Of a stretch of DNA of 64,000 nucleotides, positions 10,546-21,414 are shown piece after piece (position 1 is the stretch's first letter; each line of letters begins with the position of its first letter). Made by a program: the position numbers and the translations under genes. This stretch comes from Paratinospora sagittata (Eukaryota; Streptophyta; Magnoliopsida; Ranunculales; Menispermaceae). The notes beneath the pieces are model-generated. The model saw only the letters and a program-made list of their open reading frames with translations. It was not told where the DNA came from and searched no databases. Location of the stretch: NCBI GenBank assembly GCA_035771175.1, contig CM069594.1, positions 17,393,670 to 17,457,669 on the forward strand. The letters run 5' to 3'.

Positions 10546-13145
10546 TGTAACACCCCGTAGATTTAATTAAATACATACGTTGACTTATATGTATATCGAT
10601 ATGTATAATATGCGTATTTAATACGTAGGAGCCAAATATACGCGTATATGAAAATTCATACTATATCTAAAGGGCACGAGGAAATAAATCAAATTATTAA
10701 ATGAATAATATAAGTTTCATTAGTTGAATGGGTTTGGTTAATTAAATATGTGAAATGAATTGATGATTAAATGAATTATAAAATTGATGGGGGGAGTTAT
10801 TTTATTAAGTTGCATGAGAAGCATGGGATAACAAAATATCTCTCCCTTTTAATCTCTATCTCCAACGTTTTACAAGAAAAGAAAAGAAAAAAAGAGATAG
10901 AAATAAGGGAAGAGGAAGAACATCCAGAGAGAGAAGAACGTGGGTTTTGCGACGTTTCACTGCCAAATTCGACGTGCCGGTAAGTTATTTTCGCTATTTT
11001 TCGTCGTGAAATTGATCTTTAACTAGTGTATGACGATTCTAGCAAATTGATTTTTGCTATGGAAGCCATTTTACGGTATTGCAAAATTGGGGTTTTGACC
11101 AGACTTGAATGAAAATTTGTTCAACGGGTTGAAAAACACTCCCTAGACTATAAAAGCCCCGAATATGTGATTAGATTTCATTTATTTGTTCATTTGAAAT
11201 TTTTATGGCTGTTGAAAGTTAGAGTTGATATTAGAGACCTTTTGAATCATATTAAAACCCGATGGAACTTCAGTTTAAGGCTATAGAATGGTAGAATGGA
11301 CTGTTGTGAGTCCATCAATGCTAATTTCATGATTTTTGGAGGTCGTTTGACAATTTTAGTAAAATTATGCATGTTTCTAATGAACAGTGTTGTGAACAGT
11401 ACCATAAACAGTACTGTGATTATTTCCAGTGAATAAAATAGACATGGAATCCAATGAAACTCTGGTCTGAGACCATAGAATCGTAAAGAACTAAATTTCG
11501 GACGTTTCGATACCAAGATTGTGATTTTTGGATATGATTTGATATTTTTAGTAACTAAATATATGGTTTTGGTGAGTAAAATTTACTTTCGTGACCTTTG
11601 CGAACGTGTAAAAACTTTCGTAAAATACCTGTCGAAGGTAGTAGAATAGTAGTATGACTGATTTTATACGTGTCGATATGGACAAAATAATTTTAGGAAT
11701 GTACTATATTTTTAATAAAATTGATATATGTTCCAGTAGAAAAATAAAACTGAGAACTAGTGGAAATATGAATTGGAAATCTATTTTCACTGTTCTTTCT
11801 TGTGAAAATATCTAGATTGACCATAGAAACGAGATAATAGTTTCTTCAATTGCTTATGAGTCCTAAATTGAGTTGGAATCTAAATTCACAAAATGTATAT
11901 AATATTTTTCAGGTTGATCTTTATTATTGGTGATTTGAAGTGAGTTGAGAAATTAAATATGTAAATAGATATGAATAAATGAAATTGAATTATGGAGTGG
12001 TTGTGACAGATTTAGTTAGTTGGATTTAAATTGGAACTGGACTCGAAAGCGACGGTGATTGTATTTAAGTTGAAAAGTCTTGTACTGTGAGTATATTTTC
12101 TTGATTTTGGTTCTTGTATGACATTTTATTTATATGAAATGTTTAACTGTAAGCATGTTATATACGTAAATGCATTGTATTTTATTGATCATTCAAAATG
12201 ATTTTGGCATTTGGAGTATGCGAGACGTGCGAAAGCAAATCGCATATGATGTCATTTCGTTAGGAATTGGACCCGGATGAGTGTTATGCGTAACCTCATT
12301 GTCGGTAGGTCTGTCCTAACAAGGATTTTAGATACTTAAAATGACTGTGAATTGAGTAATGTGAGGTCCGAGTGTAGGCTCCTTATCGGTGCATAATAAG
12401 GAGTTTGTACCCGCTCCATTACGAGAAGGAGGGAGATTGTGGATTTTGATAAAAACTCTGCATTGTTTTATTGCACAAGCATAAAATTTATATTGCTGGC
12501 ATGTATATTATCTTTTTTGAATAATGCATGTGTGTTTAATAAATGTTTTGAATGACTTTAAATGTCATGTTTTCCTAAATGCATATGATTGCTATATCAA
12601 GAGATATATTCACTGAGCTTGTTGTTTGTTCACTCCATTTCCTTCAATATTTAAGGTACAAAATCAAAAGGGAAAGGAAAAACACGATAGTAGATACGTG
12701 ATTTAGATTCCTAATTTGTTGATGTACGTATATACGAAGGAAATTGATTATATTTTCTTTATTTTCATATGTATATATATATATATATATATATATTACA
12801 TCCTACATATATATATATTATCACATAGTTGGGTTGTAAGGGGAACATGGATTTTAGTTTGAGATTTTGGGTTATGAAGTGCTTGTGATATTGGGAGGAT
12901 TATTTATTGTGGAATGAATGACATGAATGGATATTGTGGATGAGTATATATATATACAATTTGATTTGTGGTATATCAGGTTGTGAGAGGTCCATTTTAT
13001 AGGGAGATGCTATCAATTTTTTTTTTGGATATTTGTGTAATTCTGTTGAGGCTGACAATGTATTATATACTGTATACACGGTATGTACAGTATATAGTAC
13101 ACTGTGCCAGTCATGACGTCAGCCTAGGTCAGGGGCGTCGTGACA
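10546..13145 (+). mobile_element. Solo LTR (gypsy type, about 2.6 kb) inside the 5' LTR of A
   Basis: Starts TGTAACACCCCGTAG and ends GGGGCGTCGTGACA; no primer site, polypurine tract or coding domain is inside. Flanks are TGGTG (10541-10545) and CAGTG (13146-13150), a decayed 5-bp duplication. The matching position in the 3' LTR of A is uninterrupted. TGTAACACCCC...GTGACA ends suggest a chromovirus-type LTR, orientation plus by its TG...CA ends. It contains a (TA)n stretch at about 12770-12797. Short ORFs inside have no recognisable domain. Confidence 0.75.
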
Positions 13146-13545
13146 CAGTGTCATGCATACATACATGTTGGATTGATTATGATGCTATGATGTGTATTTA
13201 TGATATTTGATTATGAAGTTTGCTTTATTATTTGTTATATTCACGAACTATTTTACCCACTGAGCGTGTAACTCACCCCATTGTTATCCAATTTCTCACA
13301 GGAGATTAGGGTGGACTGAGTGCAGGTTTTTGGGCCCACATTTTTGTACCCTTTGTATTATTCATTGGGGATTTTAGGATGATGTTCTCTTAACTATTTC
13401 ATGTACAATTATATTATGAAATTAATGAAATCAGACTTGTACTTAATCGTGTTTCCGCGCACTTGGTTATTGTTATAATGCATTCGCCCCCTGTCCGTGA
13501 GTGTCCCGCCATTTTAGGCGAGTCCGGGCAGAATGTGACATTTAA

Positions 13546-13557
13546 TGGTATCAGAGC
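13546..13557 (+). other. Primer-binding site of element A (initiator Met tRNA)
   Basis: TGGTATCAGAGC, five bases after the LTR end GTGACA. It is complementary to the 3' end of plant initiator methionine tRNA. 13558-13890 is AT-rich leader. Confidence 0.9.
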
Positions 13558-13659
13558 GTAAGCTCCACGGCCCGCCCAAGTCCACCAAATTAGAGAATTC
13601 TTTTTATCAGATATATATATCTTTAGAACTATATAGTTTTTTTATAGTTTAGATTCAAA

Positions 13660-13691
13660 TATATATATAGTTATGATTAAATATATATAAT

Positions 13692-13758
<67 letters not shown>
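13660..13758. repeat. AT dinucleotide tract in the leader of A
   Basis: About 75 bp of nearly pure (AT)n ending at 13757, with shorter ATATAT blocks upstream. Element F has AT tracts at the same place between primer site and ORF1 (53818-53912), there in three blocks separated by TTATAAATCTTAAC. Confidence 0.85.
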
Positions 13759-13761
<3 letters not shown>

Positions 13762-13888
13762 ATGTTGCTAATGGAAATTTTGGATTAAATGATGGCATAA
13801 ACATCAAGAGAAAAATAGAAAATATTGTCTAACGAACAAGACAAAAATCTTAAAAATGTTAAAAATATATTTTGTGTATTTCACAAGT

Positions 13889-13903
13889 TTATTTTTCTTT
13901 TAG
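13889..13903 (+). promoter_or_regulatory. Candidate 3' splice acceptor just before ORF1 (element A)
   Basis: TTTATTTTTCTTTTAG, a pyrimidine tract ending in AG, stands 7 bases before the ORF1 start ATG at 13911. Element F keeps it as TTTATCTTCCTTTCAG at the same position; the changes stay within the pyrimidine tract and the YAG. Splicing is an inference; no donor was identified. Confidence 0.35.
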
Positions 13904-13910
13904 CAAGATA

Positions 13911-15490
13911 ATGGCCTCAAGTGAAGGAACGACTTCCAGTAGTCGGGAACCAATTCCCACCCGACTTACGGAACTGTTCGACAGGGAAGTTATGACTATG
14001 AGGAGTATCGACAATAGAGATTTCCGCCTTCGTCCGATCCGTTACGAAAAACTCGCAACGCTGGGGTGGTTGAATATAACAGAAGTTGAGGGTTATGTTT
14101 CCTTCAACTTGGTGAAGTCTTTCTACGAAGCCATGAATTGCATAGGACTTTAAGAAGATGGGATCAGTCATGTCTTGGAGACAACGGTCAGGGGAACAAA
14201 GATTTCTATCAACGTCGAAATTATTTTGTGACTTATGGAAATCCCTATTGGAGATAGAATCATTGATCGACACGAACCCCAGATAGTTGAAGAGATTGCT
14301 GAGTTCAAGGAACAGTTGCTCAATTCCCTCGCCAAAAATTCGTACACACAATTGACGTACGCCCACCTTCCAAACAATCTCCTTAAACCACCTCTTGCGG
14401 GCTTTTTGAAGATCGTAATCGGCAACATCTTGCCGAAAAAGGTAACTAGAGGTGCTATGTCAAGAGCTCAACTTCTTGTGCTATACTGCATAGAGAAGGG
14501 AATTAAGGACTCCCTACCTTACATCATTATCTAGCAAATGTTGCGGGTGATTCAAAACCCTTCAAGGAAGGAGCTCCTCAGCTACGGAGTCTTGATCACG
14601 AGAATGCTATATGAGGCAAACATCAACGCTTTTGATGAGTCTTCGAAGCAGATCACTGATGCAGTTACAACATCCTCTATCTTCAAGACGTTCGTCACAA
14701 GTGGAGGGGTGCCTGACGAGGAAGTATTTAGCACGACTTTAAGAGGAAATGGCGATAGAATTAGAGACAAAAATGGACGTTGTCAATGAAAAAGTCGGAC
14801 CAAGATTCCCGTTAGGGAGGCACCAAATAGTGAGTCAAACTAGAACCCTATGGCAAACCCAGTCTCGAATAATGATAAACCCGATCATTTATTCTCTGAA
14901 GATGATTTTTTTGGCAACCTAAATCAACCTCAACCAAATTAGGATAGACAGAGAGTTCCAGTAAATCCACCTTCTTGGAGCATACCAACTCAAGGCAATA
15001 CTATGTACTAAAGGTTTCCAACTCCTGAGGTACCGTATCGGTCAGTTCACAAGTTCCTGTGAACCAACAACAACAGAATTGTGCGGCACCAAATTTCAGA
15101 AGATAGGATATCCCAATGAGTCCATTGTTTCAAGACTTTTTGATTCAAGCATATCCAAATGTCCAAGGGGTTCCAGTTAGGGAATCCTTGTACAATAAAA
15201 ATAACTACCCTCCAACTATGAGTCAACTATATGGCCAATACTTTCCACCAATGCCTATGGCCTACCCTCCACCTATGGGACAGTCGACCTATCAACCATC
15301 GATAGGGCAATCGACTAACCCATTTGAGCAGTTAAATGTGATTGTATCTAGTATTGCTCGGATGGAGGAAACTCAAAATGTTTTGTTAACACGTATGCAA
15401 AATGTCGAAGAACAACGAGCAACTTCTCAACCTTCTTCTAGTAGTTTTTATGTACCTAATAAGAGGTCTAAAAGGAGCGGTAGTAGGTAG
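13911..15490 (+). pseudogene. Element A ORF1, extra ORF upstream of gag
   Basis: The start ATG follows the AT-rich leader and reads MASSEGTTSSSREPIPTRL; element F has the same start. The first part (frame of 13911) runs to 14789 with in-frame stops at 14151, 14232 and 14532, then a frameshift leads to the last part 15116-15490. Residues 1-290 look like a globular alpha/beta domain (LGWLNITEVEGYVSFNLVKS, KVTRGAMSRAQLLVLYCIEK, KELLSYGVLITRMLYE). Then comes a P/Q/N-rich linker, a short coiled coil (IVSSIARMEETQNVLLTRM) and a basic tail NKRSKRSGSR. The globular part resembles the extra 3' ORF of element C (33193-35074) and, from memory, the plant family annotated as putative plant transposon protein. 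Function unknown; the basic tail could be a nuclear signal or bind RNA. Confidence 0.7.
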
Positions 15491-15599
15491 GAAAATCACA
15501 AATGATTACTGGCATTGTAAATTTTTTTATATATATGAATGAAAATATTTTGTTTAAGACTATCTTTGGTTGGCCGACTTACAACCATTCTTTCTTTTG

Positions 15600-15890
15600 T
15601 ATCACTAACTTTAGAGTGGTATGGGACACAACAAAATTAGAGGATACTAAATAAAATGTGAAAGTAAGAAAACCCACGACCTTGTGTGAAAAGAAACATT
15701 TGGGGGAAGTTGTATTACTAACATTATCACTAAGTTTATACGGTATGGGACGAGTAAACTTGGACGATACTATTAGTGAACTCCTCTTCAGCCGATGTTT
15801 TGTAGAGACCATGTTCATACAACTTAACTTGGTTGACACCCTTATTACCAAATTCATGTGGTATGGGACACTAAAATTTGGATAATAGTC
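15600..15890 (+). promoter_or_regulatory. Three-hairpin array with GTATGGGA loops between ORF1 and gag (element A)
   Basis: The octamer GTATGGGA occurs at 15619-15626, 15743-15750 and 15861-15868, each time flanked by complementary arms. The arms are CTAA/TTAG with TTT/AAA and GTG/CAC for the first, AAGTTTA/TAAACTT for the second, and CCAAATTCATGTG / CACTAAAATTTGG for the third. Weaker outer pairing (ATCACTAA with TTAGTGA) extends the second. Element F keeps all three with the same loop and about the same spacing (51718-52010). Constant loops with different stems suggest a structured RNA element. Confidence 0.65.
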
Positions 15891-16284
15891 GAGAAGACTA
15901 AGCGAAAGAGTTTGAATACATAAGATTGCGATAGAACATTAGATCAGGATATTTACCGAGGAAAATCTTACAATTTTTATGACTCGTATGGATATTCAAT
16001 GAAATATATATGTATGTTCACAAAAACCAGAACCAAAACATTTGAAATACTTGCAAAGTTTTATACTTATTATATAAATATTCTAACCTTGTTTTACACC
16101 ATGGCCAAATATACGAGGCACATAAGATTCTTTGATTCCACAACAAAAACCTTACACTATACTTAAAAAAATAGGTGGTTTTTATATTGCAGTACTCTCG
16201 AACTTGTTGCTGAGAATATCATAACATTATACTTGGCTACAGTTCCTAAAATCATGGTTTTATTTTCTCCTTGCCAGTGAGAAA
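15891..16284 (+). other. Spacer before gag with candidate splice acceptor (element A)
   Basis: AT-rich, no coding domain, well conserved with element F (51320-51700). It ends TTTTATTTTCTCCTTGCCAG (AG at 16276-16277), a good plant 3' splice acceptor 7 bases before the gag ATG at 16285. In element F the corresponding bases are CCAA, so the AG is not conserved. Confidence 0.4.
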
Positions 16285-17529
16285 ATGCAAACCAGAAAGA
16301 GAGGAAGGCCACGCACTGTCCGTTCAGCAGAGGAGGCACCTCCTAAGATTCAGAACCAGGAACCGCCACCTCCGGCAACAGTGCAGGCCACACCTGACAC
16401 TGCCACTACGTCTGCGCAGGCAATGCCACCTCAGCCCACATCCTTTGCCATGCCTTCGAGTATGGAAGTCTTTTTTGCCAGATTTATCGAGACGATGAAA
16501 GTAACTGCTCAGACGGCCGTTCGTGAGACCGTGGCCAATCAGGTTGTCATTGTTCAGGCACTTGTTAGATCTGGGTCGGAGACTTAAACCGACCAGATTG
16601 CGAAGTATAAGAGGCTACAACCCCTTACTTTTGCTGGCAACATTGATGCGGAGGAGGCACAAAAATGGCTGGATGAGTCGAAGAAGGCTGTCGATGCTAT
16701 GAGAGTCGATGAGGCTCGAAAGATTCCACTTGCGTCCTACTAACTTATTGGTGGAGCAAATACATGGTGGATAACGGTGAAGGAGGACCCAAGGGTCAAC
16801 ACCACGGACTTGACTTGGCAGCAGTTCGAGTCATTGTTTATCGATGAGTACTTCCCCGACGCTGTGAAGAGGCAGAAGCGCCAAGAGTTCTCAAAGTTAT
16901 ACCAGGGCAACATGACAGTCAGGGAGTATGCTGTCAGGTTTAAGGAATTATCGGTTTACTCTCTCTCCACCATCTCAACGGAGCAAGATAAGACCGAGAA
17001 ATTCTACAATGGCTTTCATCCTGACATTCGACAAGCCTTGTCGATCTTGGATCTCAAGATTTACTGGGAGGTCGTTGACAAGGCCATGAGCTTTGAGCAG
17101 GAAAAGATTGTGCAGGAACAGAGAAAGAATAAGGGAAAATGACCTGCAACGTTTTTCCAACAGGGCTCGCAGCAGGGCAACAAGAAGAAACCCTTCTATA
17201 ATCAAAATCTAGCCCTCCAAGCTCTTGTTCAGAAGAATGAGGCCACGACACCTGCGTCTAAATTGTCTAACCCTGGTCATCAGGGTTTTCGCAATCATGG
17301 CCGAGGAGGCCAAAATGGCAGGGGTGGTGGTCGGTACCACAATCAACATAGCCAACAGAACTATCAGCAACAGAGGCTGACGTGTTTCAACTGCGGCCAG
17401 CAGAACCATGTACGAAATACCTGCCCCCACCTTCAACAACCTGTTCTCGCTGTTCCAGTCCAACAAGCCCCACTTGCTGCTAACGCCCAACCTAAGCAGA
17501 ACCAGCAAAACCAGGGGCAACGAAACTAG
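16285..17529 (+). pseudogene. gag: Element A gag (capsid and nucleocapsid)
   Basis: Frame from ATG 16285 (MQTRKRGRPRTVRSAEE) through the Ty3/gypsy gag domain (IPLASY, GGANTWWITV, WQQFESLFIDEYFPDAVKR, NMTVREYAVRFKELSVY, FYNGFHPDIRQALS) to a glycine-rich stretch and an intact CCHC zinc knuckle CFNCGQQNHVRNTC near 17390-17430. It forms the particle shell and binds the genomic RNA. Four in-frame stops (16585, 16741, 17140, 17527) but no frameshift occur over 415 codons; all four look like point changes, as expected from deamination of methylated, silenced copies. The start fits the basic N-terminus shared with element F. Confidence 0.9.
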
Positions 17530-18220
17530 GGCAGAGCGTTTGCCATCGCTCAACAACCTCTCCCAGACAAAAATGTAGTCGAATGTACATTTCCTTTGTT
17601 CAATACAATGGTGCATGTCTTGTTCGATTCTGGTGCTACGCATTCCTTTATATCTTCTACATTAGTAAGGCATTTAGGGTTGCATCCTGAACTCACAGAC
17701 ATCACAATCCATGTCACATCACCATTAGGATCTGGTACTGACGTGAATTTGTAGTGTTCTCAATGTGACCTTCGAATGTCAGAACATATAATATATGCAG
17801 ATCTCTTTGTGATGGACATTGAAGACTCCGACATCATCCTCGGCATGGACTGGCTCGCACCACTGAATGTAAGGATCGATTGTATGAAGAAGCAAGTTCA
17901 GTTAACTTTGCCAACAGGGGGGTTTGTCAAGATTTAAGGAACAAGAAAATGGATACACAACTCGACTGTTGCACTTCTTATGGCACAGCTTCGAGCTCTA
18001 TCCCTTGGTGATGACAATGAATCACCAGCAGTGTACCCTCTCGAAGTACACAATGTCCTGGTAATATCTGAATTTTCAACAATTTTTCTAAATGACCTTC
18101 TGGTCTACCTCCGGTTAGGGAATTCAATTTTGAGATCAACCTCATACCTAAGACTGGGCCTATCTCAAATCCACCATACAGAATGTCCAATGTCGAGCTG
18201 GTCGAATTGGACAAACAACT
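17530..18220 (+). pseudogene. pol: Element A pol: aspartic protease
   Basis: Continues in the gag frame past the stop at 17527. The active site VLFDSGATHSFISS has the DSG codons at 17626-17634 and is intact. ADLFVMDIEDSDIILGMDWLA is the conserved protease C-terminal block. Stops near 17752 and 17936 and a frameshift near 18095 (inside LNDLPxLPP) separate it from RT. The enzyme would cleave Gag-Pol inside the particle. Confidence 0.88.
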
Positions 18221-19406
18221 GAAGGATTTGGAGAGTAATGGCTTCATCAAGAAAAGTTCATCACCCTAGGGCCTCCAGTTCTGTTTGTTCGCAAAAAGGA
18301 TGGTTCGTTACGACTTTGCATCGACTATCGCAAGTTGAATAACGTTACTATTAAGAACAGATACCCGTTGCCCAGGATCGATGGCTTGTTCGACCAACTT
18401 AGAGATGCCAAGTACTTCTATAAGATTGATTTACGATCCGGTTATCATCAACTCCGGATCAGAGAGTCGGACATTACCAAGACGACATTCAGAACTCGGT
18501 ACGGTCACTACGAGTTCTTGGATATGTCGTTCGGTCGAACAAATGCACCTACTGCATTCATGGATTTGATGAACCGCATTTTCAGGTTATATTTAAACCG
18601 ACTTGTGGTGGTTTTTGTGGATGATATCTTGATATATTCCTCAACCGAGGAAGACCATAAGATACATCTGAGGATTGTCCTCCAGACCCTGTGAAGCCAC
18701 CTGTTGTATGCAAAGTTGAGTAAGTGCGAATTTTGGGTGAAGTGAGTTCAATTCCTAGGCCATGTGGTTTCAGGCAATGGCATTGAGGTGGATTCTTCTA
18801 AGGTTGAAGCTGTTTTTAACTAGAAGCAGCTTACCACTGTTACTCAAATTAGGAGTTTTCTTGGTTTGGCTGGCTATTATAGAAGCTTCATCAAGGATTT
18901 CTCAAAGATTGCTGAACCTATGACCAAGCTCACTCGGAAGGACGTGCGATTCATTTGGAGTCCCGCCTGTGAATTGTCATTTTAGGAATTGAAGAAGCGC
19001 CTCACGATAGCACCGGTACTAATCACTCCACGAAATGGAGTTGGATTTTCACTATACACCGACGCCTCTCTCCAAGGCTTAGGTGCAGTACCAATGCAAG
19101 AAGGCCAAGTTATTGCATATGCTTCGAGGCAACTGAAGATTCATGAGGGTAATTACCCAACCCATGACTTGAAACTTGCCGCTGTCGTATTCGCACTGAA
19201 GTTATGGCGTCATTACCTATACGGTGAATGGTTTGAGGTATTCTCGGATCACAAGAGTCTTAAGTACATCTACACCCAGAGAGTACCATCCCGGTAAGGC
19301 CAATGTTGTGGCTGATGCCCTGACTAGAAAATCTTATGTTGCTTGCACTCTTAACTTCGAGATGGGGAAGTTGGCTACAGAGATGGAGAATTTTAACCTA
19401 CTCTGA
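18221..19406 (+). pseudogene. pol: Element A pol: reverse transcriptase and RNase H
   Basis: [40 protein letters not shown] and the catalytic box [12 protein letters not shown] (FVDD codons 18614-18625) identify gypsy RT; the box is intact. RNase H follows from about 18989 ([27 protein letters not shown]). About 60 bp between IYTQR and [13 protein letters not shown] are missing compared with element F (48180-48290), taking the end of RNase H out of frame. Further stops lie at about 18693, 18744, 18823 and 18985. Confidence 0.9.
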
Positions 19407-20786
19407 GCTGGTTTGAAAGATTTCAGCAGCTTAAGCCAACGACCCTATGTTAATGGAGAAATAAGAACTTCTACTCAACAGACAAGACCTTCCTCATTGG
19501 TCGGTATCTGAAGACGGGGCCGTTTTCTATAAAAAACGTCTCTGCCTACAGAACGATCTTGAGGTTCGGAAAGAAGTGCTCACTTAGATGCACTATTCGA
19601 GGTTCGCTATGCATCCTGAGGGTGACAAGATGTACAAGGATGTCTAGTGACAATTTTGGTTTTCTGGAATGAAGAAGGCGATTGCAAACTTCGTTGCTCG
19701 ATGTTTCGTTTGCTAGCAAGTTAAGGCAGCACGTAGACTTCCCTCTGGACTTCTCCAGCTCTTACCTATTGGAGAATGGAAGTGGGAGAACATCGCAATG
19801 GATTTTGTTACGGCCTTGCCTCGAAATAATAAAGGGCAAGATACTATATGGGTTATCATTGACAGACTTACAAAGTTTGCACACTTTTTACCGATAAAGT
19901 TCACGGATAACCCCTCCAAGCTTGCCGAACTGTATAAAAGAGAGATCGTGCGCCTCCATGGCATACTACTTACTCGTCTCTGATCGAGACCCTCGATTCA
20001 CATCAAAGTTTTGGCAAAGTTTTCAGAGTAGAATGCACTCCAGGATCACCATGAGCACAACCTTTCACCCTCAGAACTGATGGGCAGTTAGAGCATCTGA
20101 TCCAGATCTTGGAGGATGACGGATGGGCAAAACACTTACATTTAGCTAAGTTTGCATATAACAACAACTACCAAACTAGTATCGGCATGGCACCGTACGA
20201 GGCTCTCTATGGTCGTCCTTGCAGATCTCCGGTATGCTGGTTAGATATGGCAGATCGACTGCAGTTGGGGACTGAACTAGTTCAAGAGACTTCTGAGAAG
20301 ATCACATTAGTAAAGGAGAGAATTCGTATTGCACAAAGTCGACAGAAGAGCTATGCTGACAAGTTCTAGAATTTGATAAAGGGGACTTGGTTTTTCTAAA
20401 AGTTCAACCTACAAGAGGTGTCAAACACTTTGGGATCAAGGGAAAGCTCTCCCCACAGTATCGGTCAATTTTAGATCATTGAACGTATTGGCAGACTAGC
20501 CTATTGTCTATCCCTTCCATCGTCCATGTCTAAGGTTCATGACGTTTTTCACGTATCCATGCTTCGAAAGTATCGTCTTGATTCTTCGCATATCATCCCC
20601 CTAGTCAAGGTTAGGGTTGAAGAAGGAAACAAGTATCAGGAGAGAGTGATACAAATTTTGGATAGAAAAACTCAAGAACTAAGGCGACGTACCATACCAC
20701 TTGTGAAAGTGCTCTGGGATCACCACGGAGTTGAAGAAGCAACAATTAAACAAAAATACCCTAAATTATTTTCTAGTAGTAATTGA
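19407..20786 (+). pseudogene. pol: Element A pol: integrase with C-terminal chromodomain
   Basis: The zinc-finger region is near 19590-19710 (MHYSRFAMHPEGDKMYKDV). The core starts at 19798 with MDFVTALPRNNKGQDTIWV and VIIDRLTKFAHFLP. The distal part is AKFAYNNNYQTSIGMAPYEA and LYGRPCRSP. The chromodomain is KVHDVFHVSMLRKYR then ILDRKTQELRRRTIPLVKVL. Chromodomains of such integrases are thought to steer insertion to marked chromatin. Several frameshifts and stops break the core around 19980-20110 and 20370-20530. In the chromodomain the stretch TWELEA, present in element H, is deleted between two GAAGCAACA copies. Confidence 0.88.
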
Positions 20787-20875
20787 TGATGTGATACATT
20801 ATACTATTTCACTTATCAATAAAATGATGGAACTTGTTTACAAATATCTTAATACATCGTTTCACTTAAATAACT

Positions 20876-21397
20876 ATGCAGATGTCTGAAAATAATACCG
20901 ATGGATGTAGTGATGCACACACACAATGACCTCTTTGGCAACCCGTGGTGACTCATTCAGGATCTGAGTTAAGTCACAACTACTTTGCATCACCAACTCC
21001 ATTGCCCTACAGACAACGATCCTTATCACCAGAGCGTGCATGGCTTTTTCTTAACAATTTTGCCCGAAACAATCCCGTGCTCTCATCTTGGCAGGATCTT
21101 CTACCAAAATTGCCAGGCGGCCGGATTCGAGCAACGACACGAAAAAGCATCCCACCGCTCAACCTACCTCCCCTTAAACGATGCAACCAGCAGAGCCCTA
21201 CACCACCATCTGTTAGGCAAAAGTCAGAACCTTTTGAGGACGAATTCGACTCCATTTGCTTCTCATAGTTTCATGATGTTGAGGATTCCACCGGCCACAA
21301 TGCTATTTAGGGACCTTACAGGCACTACCCTGAGCTAGTAAGAGATGACGACGGCGGTGAATCTCACACTGATAGCAATCATGACTACTTGGACTGA
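20876..21397 (+). pseudogene. Element A ORF3, small ORF after the chromodomain
   Basis: A frame of 173 codons starting MQMSENNTDGCSDAHTQ and ending GGESHTDSNHDYLD before the polypurine tract. The middle is proline- and arginine-rich (SLSPERAWLFLNNFARNN, then PGGRIRATTRKS, LNLPPLKRCNQQ) and then acidic (SEPFEDEFDSICFS). In-frame stops lie at about 20930, 21269 and 21308. Both ends are recognisable in the same frame in element F (C-terminal half, 47638-47812) and element H (both ends, middle missing, 63169-63276). No known domain recognised. Substitutions between copies keep the frame, which argues for former coding use. Confidence 0.55.
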
Positions 21398-21414
21398 TTT
21401 CGAGGGCAAAATCC

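Larger units (their letters stand above)
9599..13540 (+). repeat. 5' LTR of element A, interrupted by a solo LTR
   Basis: Begins TGTAATACCCTAAGTTTGC and ends GAATGTGACA just before the primer site. With the insert 10546-13145 removed the LTR is about 1.34 kb, matching the intact 5' LTR of element F (53987-55335, 1349 bp). Part 1 is 9599-10545, part 2 is 13146-13540. The 3' LTR at 21432 shows the uninterrupted sequence ACGGTGTCATGCATAC across the insertion point. Confidence 0.9.

Noticed and set aside
10546..13145. Complete retrotransposon inside the 5' LTR of A
   Set aside because: TG...CA ends are present but no primer site, polypurine tract or pol domain, so a solo LTR fits better.
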